Assembly: GCA_030589965.1 (NCBI GenBank)
Contig: JAUUZM010000106.1
Location: 1 to 9,086, forward strand
Direction of reading: 5' to 3'
Source of the DNA: Bacteroides sp.
Lineage (GTDB): Bacteria; Bacteroidota; Bacteroidia; Bacteroidales; SM23-62
Length of the DNA: 9,086 bases
This document shows positions 5,149-9,086 of this stretch, in pieces. The translations under genes were made by a program, and so were the position numbers. Each line of letters begins with the position of its first letter. Positions within the stretch are counted from its first letter, which is position 1. The notes under the pieces are model-generated. The model did no database searches. It saw nothing but the letters and a program-made list of their open reading frames with translations, and was not told the DNA's origin.

Positions 5149-6167
5149 ACGGGGATTTGTGTCAGTTCGGATGGAACAGCAGCCAGGCTGTCTTCAAACT
5201 CCTCAATCACTTGCATTCCTTCCTTGTAATTATTGGTTGTCATCAGGTCTGCCCTAAAAGAAGTTGCATCCTGGAAGGAGTTCACATAGATTTTGAAAAA
5301 CCGTTTCAGGATGGAGTAGCTTTTTTTTCCTTCCCATTCCTCCTGGAATCTCAGGAGATGATTTTTTAGCATTTGGATTCTTTGGCCAGGTTCCAGGATT
5401 TTCTGATCGGAGAAAAAAGCCGGGTTCCGAAAAACACCTCTGCCAACCATAAGGCCGTCTGCTTTAAATATTTTACTTTTTTCAAATCCATCGTTGTAAC
5501 TTGACACATCACCATTGCCGAGGATCATGGTGTCGAAATTAAGTGAGTCTCTTAATTGTACGGATTTGAGAACCTCATTCCAATCAGCAAACCCCCTTGA
5601 AAGCATTCTCTGGGTACGTGCATGAACTGTAATGGCAGCAGGATTTACCTCCAGGAGGTTCCCTATCCAGTTATCGGTTTCCACCTGATTAAAACCAATA
5701 CGGGTTTTAACACTTACCGGCAATCCGCTGCCCTCCTTAGTTGCAGCAATTATATCCTTTGCAAGCTCAGGGGTTTTAATTAGCGCGCTGCATGCGTTTT
5801 TCTTTACTATTTTTTTAACCGGACACCCCATATTAATATCAATGCCGTCAAAATCGTACTGTTCCGCGATCTGTTGACCGGCTTTAAAGAAATTTTCCGG
5901 ATCGGAGCCCCAGATCTGGGCCACGAGCTTGATTCCCCTGGATTTCAGGATTTCCCTTTCCCGGCTGGAAACATAAAGACGGTGAATGACTTTTTTGTGT
6001 CCAATATCATGTAGAAATCCTTCAACCGACATAAATTCTGTAAATAGAACCTGCAGTTTCCCGGCTGCAGCGTAAGATGCAATCAACTCCCGGAATACGG
6101 TGTCGGTAACATCCTCCATGGGAGCCAGAGCAAAGAAAGGTTTCGGTAGTTGTCTCCAGAAATTCAT
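5145..6167 (-). CDS. dus: tRNA-dihydrouridine synthase
   Basis: This 340-residue FMN-dependent enzyme reduces uridine to dihydrouridine in tRNA. The TIM barrel covers about residues 8-245: FFALAPMEDVTDTVFRELI (11-29), AQIWGSD (83-89), DINMGCPVKKI (110-120), catalytic C126 in the NACSALI segment, VKTRIG (153-158), TVHARTQ (180-186), ILGNGDV (215-221) and MVGRG (240-244). A helical tRNA-binding domain follows to the C-terminus. The length is normal for the family, and all key motifs are present. The exact subfamily (DusA, B or C like) and target uridine cannot be told from sequence alone. No Shine-Dalgarno is evident at ATG 6167, but a good -7 box lies just upstream. It is a housekeeping gene, convergent with the GDCCxC gene and divergent from the large surface protein. 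Confidence 0.93.
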   Translation of the reverse strand: MNFWRQLPKPFFALAPMEDVTDTVFRELIASYAAAGKLQVLFTEFMSVEGFLHDIGHKKVIHRLYVSSREREILKSRGIKLVAQIWGSDPENFFKAGQQIAEQYDFDGIDINMGCPVKKIVKKNACSALIKTPELAKDIIAATKEGSGLPVSVKTRIGFNQVETDNWIGNLLEVNPAAITVHARTQRMLSRGFADWNEVLKSVQLRDSLNFDTMILGNGDVSSYNDGFEKSKIFKADGLMVGRGVFRNPAFFSDQKILEPGQRIQMLKNHLLRFQEEWEGKKSYSILKRFFKIYVNSFQDATSFRADLMTTNNYKEGMQVIEEFEDSLAAVPSELTQIPV

Positions 6168-6184
6168 TATGATTCTTGAGAGCG

Positions 6185-6192
6185 CAAAACTA
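6185..6192 (-). promoter_or_regulatory. Probable -7 box for dus
   Basis: On the minus strand this reads TAGTTTTG, an exact TAnnTTTG match, 17 bases before the dus ATG. The mRNA leader would be about 10 bases. A matching -33 element was not clear. Confidence 0.4.
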
Positions 6193-6230
6193 CAAAAAAT
6201 AGCAATAAGACTAAAAGGTCTTTTTTTATA

Positions 6231-6259
6231 TTGACATTTTGGCTATTTGTAGTTATCTT
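6231..6259 (+). promoter_or_regulatory. Possible promoter for the large beta-helix gene
   Basis: TTGACA (6231-6236) is followed after 17 bases by TATCTT (6254-6259) with a G next, so the site resembles both a sigma-70 promoter and a Bacteroidota -33/-7 pair with one T missing in the -7 box. The distance to ATG 6291 is about 31 bases. It is a prediction from spacing only. Confidence 0.33.
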
Positions 6260-6290
6260 GTTCGTGTTCAATGAAAAACCACAGACTACC

Positions 6291-9086
6291 ATGTATAAGA
6301 TTCACGCAATCATTCTCTACATTTTTTCTGTTCTACAACTGAGTGCTCAAACAATTATACCTGCGGGAAATGTAAATGGCATATGGAGCCAATCAGGATC
6401 GCCTTACCGGATAGAGGGTGATATTACAATTGACTTGGAAGATTCCCTCATCATTGAGCCCGGGGTAGTTGTTGATTTCGAAGGCCACTACAAGTTTTTG
6501 ATCCGTGGTGAGTTGACCGCTCTCGGCAAAACCGGTGATTCGATCCGCTTCACCCGGGTGAGCAATGATGCATTCATGGATCCTGATACGGTGGGACTTG
6601 CAGATACTTCAAATCATGAGGGAGCATGGAATGGAATTCAGTGGTCAATCAGCTTTGGCAATGTTTCCAATTTAAGCCATTGCATCTTCGAATATATAAA
6701 TACAGTGGACAATTCCATAACTGTGTGGAACGACCATAGAGCCCCTGTTTATTTTAAAAATTCCGGGGATGGGATTTACATGAATAATTCCGTTATCCGA
6801 AATAACCATGGGGGAAGAGGCGGAGGGATTTTTGCCACGGATTTGGTATTTCTTGACAGCTGCCTTATCACGAATAACAGGGCACATAATATCAGCAGAT
6901 TCGAACATCGGCCTGCGGGTGGAATTCATATTTATTACAGTGATTTCGGAGAGGTTACCAATTGTATCATCACTAATAACCGGTCAGATGGATACTACGC
7001 CGCCGGGGGAATGAGAATCGAGGCCGGAAGTCCCCTGATCATGAATAACATGATCAGTAATAATAGTACATTTATTGGTACCGAGAGCGTTGGTGGGATA
7101 TCATGTACCGTAACAAAAGCAAGAATAATACAGAACCTGATCGTAAACAATGAAGGTAAATTCACCGGGGGTATTTTCTTTGACGGAGGTGGAGGCAAAT
7201 TGTACAACAATACTATTTGCAATAATAAGGGACATCATAACGTAGCGGGAGGCATAACATTCAAAGGAGCTTCAGGAACCACAGCCATGAATAATATTAT
7301 TTATGGAAATGAAAACTTTGATGCCCTCTCACAGATAGTCCTGGAATCATTAAGTTCTCAGCCGCTTGTAAAATACAATCTTATCGGAGATAGTTTTACG
7401 GAGATTGGAGGAGTCGAAAACGGGGCCATCAGTGAATCAGATAATTATTTCGGAGACCCAACTTTTATGAATCCAACCGGCTTTACCGGGATTGGAGATG
7501 CCAGCCAGGCAGGGGACTGGCAGCTTACATCCGGTACATCCCTGGTGAACCTGGGAAATAATGAGCCTGTTGATCAGTATTCTGTTCTGAAAGACATGGC
7601 CGGGAACCGTAGAATCAATTACGGTTATGTTGACCCGGGTTGTTTTGAACTCCGTATTGAATCATATACACCTGATGCTTTGGTAACTTCCCCGGAGGTA
7701 TGGATCGCAGATACTGTTCATATTACACGGCTTACAGATTTGCAGGCAAAGGTTACCATCTTTCCCGGTGTTGTTATTTTGTCTGAAGGACATTATGAAA
7801 TATTCGCCCGGGATACCCTCTATGCCATAGGAACCCCAAATGCACCCATTTTGTGGACTGTAAATGATACAAGTGGATTTAGTGACCCGGATACTGAAAA
7901 CGGGGGCTGGGGACCGATTTATGCTGGTGATATTTATCCACGGATATTCAGACATTGTGTTTTTGAGTATGGTAAAGTAAACCAATTTATCAGTAACAGA
8001 ATTGGACTGATCTGGGGCTATGACAACGCGAACCTGGAAGTTGACAACTGCGTCTTCCGGGACTGCCATATGATCCATGCATCCATTATCCGATCAAGCA
8101 GGGGTGTCAATTGTACGGTAAGCTCCTCCAAATTTTATAATAATGTAGTTACATCAGCTGATGCAGTCATTTATCTGCGCGACGGGGCAAACTTCATCGT
8201 GCGTGACAACCTGATATATAATAATGTTTGTACCCAGAGAATAGTCAGCCTTAGCGGGGCCAATATTGATTTTATTAATAACAGTATATATCACAATGAG
8301 GGTCATGTCGAATTGCCCCAATGCTTCAATTTAGAGTTCATAAATAATACCATCGTGAAGAACAGCAGGTATGGTACACCTTTAGGACTCGGCGATAATG
8401 CCCGGATTATCAATTCCATCGTTCCCGATTTATCAATCCCTCAGGAAGATGATTATCAAATTATTTCAAGCTATGTTCCGGAAAGTCTTTGTGAGGGGAG
8501 CAATTGTACAGATTTATTAAGCGATCCTCCCATATTCAATAATCCCCTTCCCTACTCCGGTGTCGGACCCCTGGAAGAAATATTGCAGGCGGATTACTCC
8601 TTATCAAATATCTCTCCCGGAGTTGATTTTGGCACACCGGATACAGCTGGACTTACCCTGTCTAAGACAGATATTTCCGGGAATCTCAGGATCAATGGAG
8701 CGAGGATCGATTTAGGCGCCTATGAAAACCAGGGGAGCCTTCCGGTGATAACCAGCCAGCCAGCTGGGGGAAGCTTTTGCGTCGGTGAAAACCACACCCT
8801 GGGTCTTGAATATGCGGGATCAGATACCGTTCAATTAAATTGGTATAAGGACGGGGTCTATGTTGCCGGACAGGATGAAAGTCTTTCCCTTGAGTTGAAT
8901 GCCATACAGATTTCCGATGAAGGAAATTACTATTGTGAGATCAGTAATTCCTATGGTAAGGTTCTTTCAACTGCTGTATTTATCAAAGTTAATGCCCCGC
9001 CGGAAATCCTGGTACAACCAGAAGATACCTGGCATGAAGAAGGAGAACCACTAAGCCTTCTTGTCCTGTACACCGGGAGCCAGCCA
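6291..9086 (+). CDS. Large exported parallel beta-helix / Ig-domain surface protein, 3' end outside window
   Basis: The frame is open from ATG 6291 to the window edge (932 codons, no stop). Residues 1-19 are a signal peptide (K3, hydrophobic core, LSA before Q20). The mature part has two similar units. Unit 1 (about 25-453) holds roughly seven right-handed beta-helix coils with the recurring theme xNNxIxxNN...GGIxF, e.g. near residues 165, 189, 223, 251, 281, 304 and 334. It ends in a choice-of-anchor-Q-like tail: GDPTFMNP (388-395), then a D...GNRRINYGYVDPGCFE segment. Unit 2 (about 463-812) repeats this with coils near 584-710, and its tail ends ISGNLRINGARIDLGAYEN. An Ig-like domain follows (about 816-901; C830, W851 and C882 form the classic Cys-Trp-Cys core), and a second starts at PPEILVQPED near 903. 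Such proteins are secreted and bind or cleave polysaccharide. No catalytic motif is recognised. A sorting signal such as a type IX tail would lie beyond the window. An upstream ATG at 6271 is out of frame and soon stops. Confidence 0.88.
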   Translation, partial: MYKIHAIILYIFSVLQLSAQTIIPAGNVNGIWSQSGSPYRIEGDITIDLEDSLIIEPGVVVDFEGHYKFLIRGELTALGKTGDSIRFTRVSNDAFMDPDTVGLADTSNHEGAWNGIQWSISFGNVSNLSHCIFEYINTVDNSITVWNDHRAPVYFKNSGDGIYMNNSVIRNNHGGRGGGIFATDLVFLDSCLITNNRAHNISRFEHRPAGGIHIYYSDFGEVTNCIITNNRSDGYYAAGGMRIEAGSPLIMNNMISNNSTFIGTESVGGISCTVTKARIIQNLIVNNEGKFTGGIFFDGGGGKLYNNTICNNKGHHNVAGGITFKGASGTTAMNNIIYGNENFDALSQIVLESLSSQPLVKYNLIGDSFTEIGGVENGAISESDNYFGDPTFMNPTGFTGIGDASQAGDWQLTSGTSLVNLGNNEPVDQYSVLKDMAGNRRINYGYVDPGCFELRIESYTPDALVTSPEVWIADTVHITRLTDLQAKVTIFPGVVILSEGHYEIFARDTLYAIGTPNAPILWTVNDTSGFSDPDTENGGWGPIYAGDIYPRIFRHCVFEYGKVNQFISNRIGLIWGYDNANLEVDNCVFRDCHMIHASIIRSSRGVNCTVSSSKFYNNVVTSADAVIYLRDGANFIVRDNLIYNNVCTQRIVSLSGANIDFINNSIYHNEGHVELPQCFNLEFINNTIVKNSRYGTPLGLGDNARIINSIVPDLSIPQEDDYQIISSYVPESLCEGSNCTDLLSDPPIFNNPLPYSGVGPLEEILQADYSLSNISPGVDFGTPDTAGLTLSKTDISGNLRINGARIDLGAYENQGSLPVITSQPAGGSFCVGENHTLGLEYAGSDTVQLNWYKDGVYVAGQDESLSLELNAIQISDEGNYYCEISNSYGKVLSTAVFIKVNAPPEILVQPEDTWHEEGEPLSLLVLYTGSQP

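Noticed and set aside
6207..6228. Hairpin AAGAC/GTCTT followed by a T-run as a terminator
   Set aside because: The stem is only 5 bp and it sits in a divergent promoter region, where no plus-strand transcript is expected to arrive.
7662..8078. Minus-strand open frame of 138 codons
   Set aside because: It is a shadow of the long plus-strand beta-helix gene, which is open throughout and has consistent repeat motifs.

Overview
The window looks like chromosomal DNA of a Bacteroidota bacterium, probably an anaerobic or facultative member of Bacteroidales. This is an inference. It rests on four copies or near-copies of the Bacteroidota -7 promoter box (TAnnTTTG) at sensible distances from start codons, on the signal peptide ending in LSAQ, on exported beta-helix/Ig proteins, and on the type of ArsC-like, FeoB and Ric proteins present. 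No rRNA, tRNA, CRISPR array or transposase gene was seen.

Layout. Positions 1-392 hold a degenerate minus-strand remnant of a lipoprotein gene. Positions 433-3156 (+) are a cassette with three genes: a hemerythrin-type di-iron protein, an overlapping LuxR-type regulator, and a FeoB membrane core that lacks the N-terminal GTPase. Positions 3274-3978 (-) encode an intact ArsC/LMW-phosphatase-like protein carrying a lipoprotein signal, and 4045-4773 (-) encode the iron-sulfur repair di-iron protein Ric (ScdA/YtfE). Then come a small cysteine-rich GDCCxC protein (4939-5148, +), a tRNA-dihydrouridine synthase (5145-6167, -) whose stop overlaps the GDCCxC stop, and the start of a very large exported beta-helix/Ig-domain protein (6291 to beyond 9086, +).

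How the parts may work together. Two different hemerythrin/Ric proteins, a ferrous-iron permease core, a thiol-redox ArsC-like protein and a Cys-rich metal-type protein lie within about 5 kb. This suggests an iron / nitrosative / metalloid stress neighbourhood. The dus gene and the large surface protein look unrelated to it.

Most unusual points. (1) The hemerythrin-luxR-feoB cassette is flanked by direct repeats made of the 3' end and 3' flank of the ArsC-like lipoprotein gene. The left copy has lost its gene interior; the right copy kept the gene but lacks two pieces of the flank, each with its junction at a short direct repeat. (2) The FeoB lacks its whole G domain, yet its permease motifs are intact. 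(3) The ArsC-like protein keeps its catalytic Cys/Arg loop and redox Cys pair but carries a lipobox, so it would act outside the cytoplasm.
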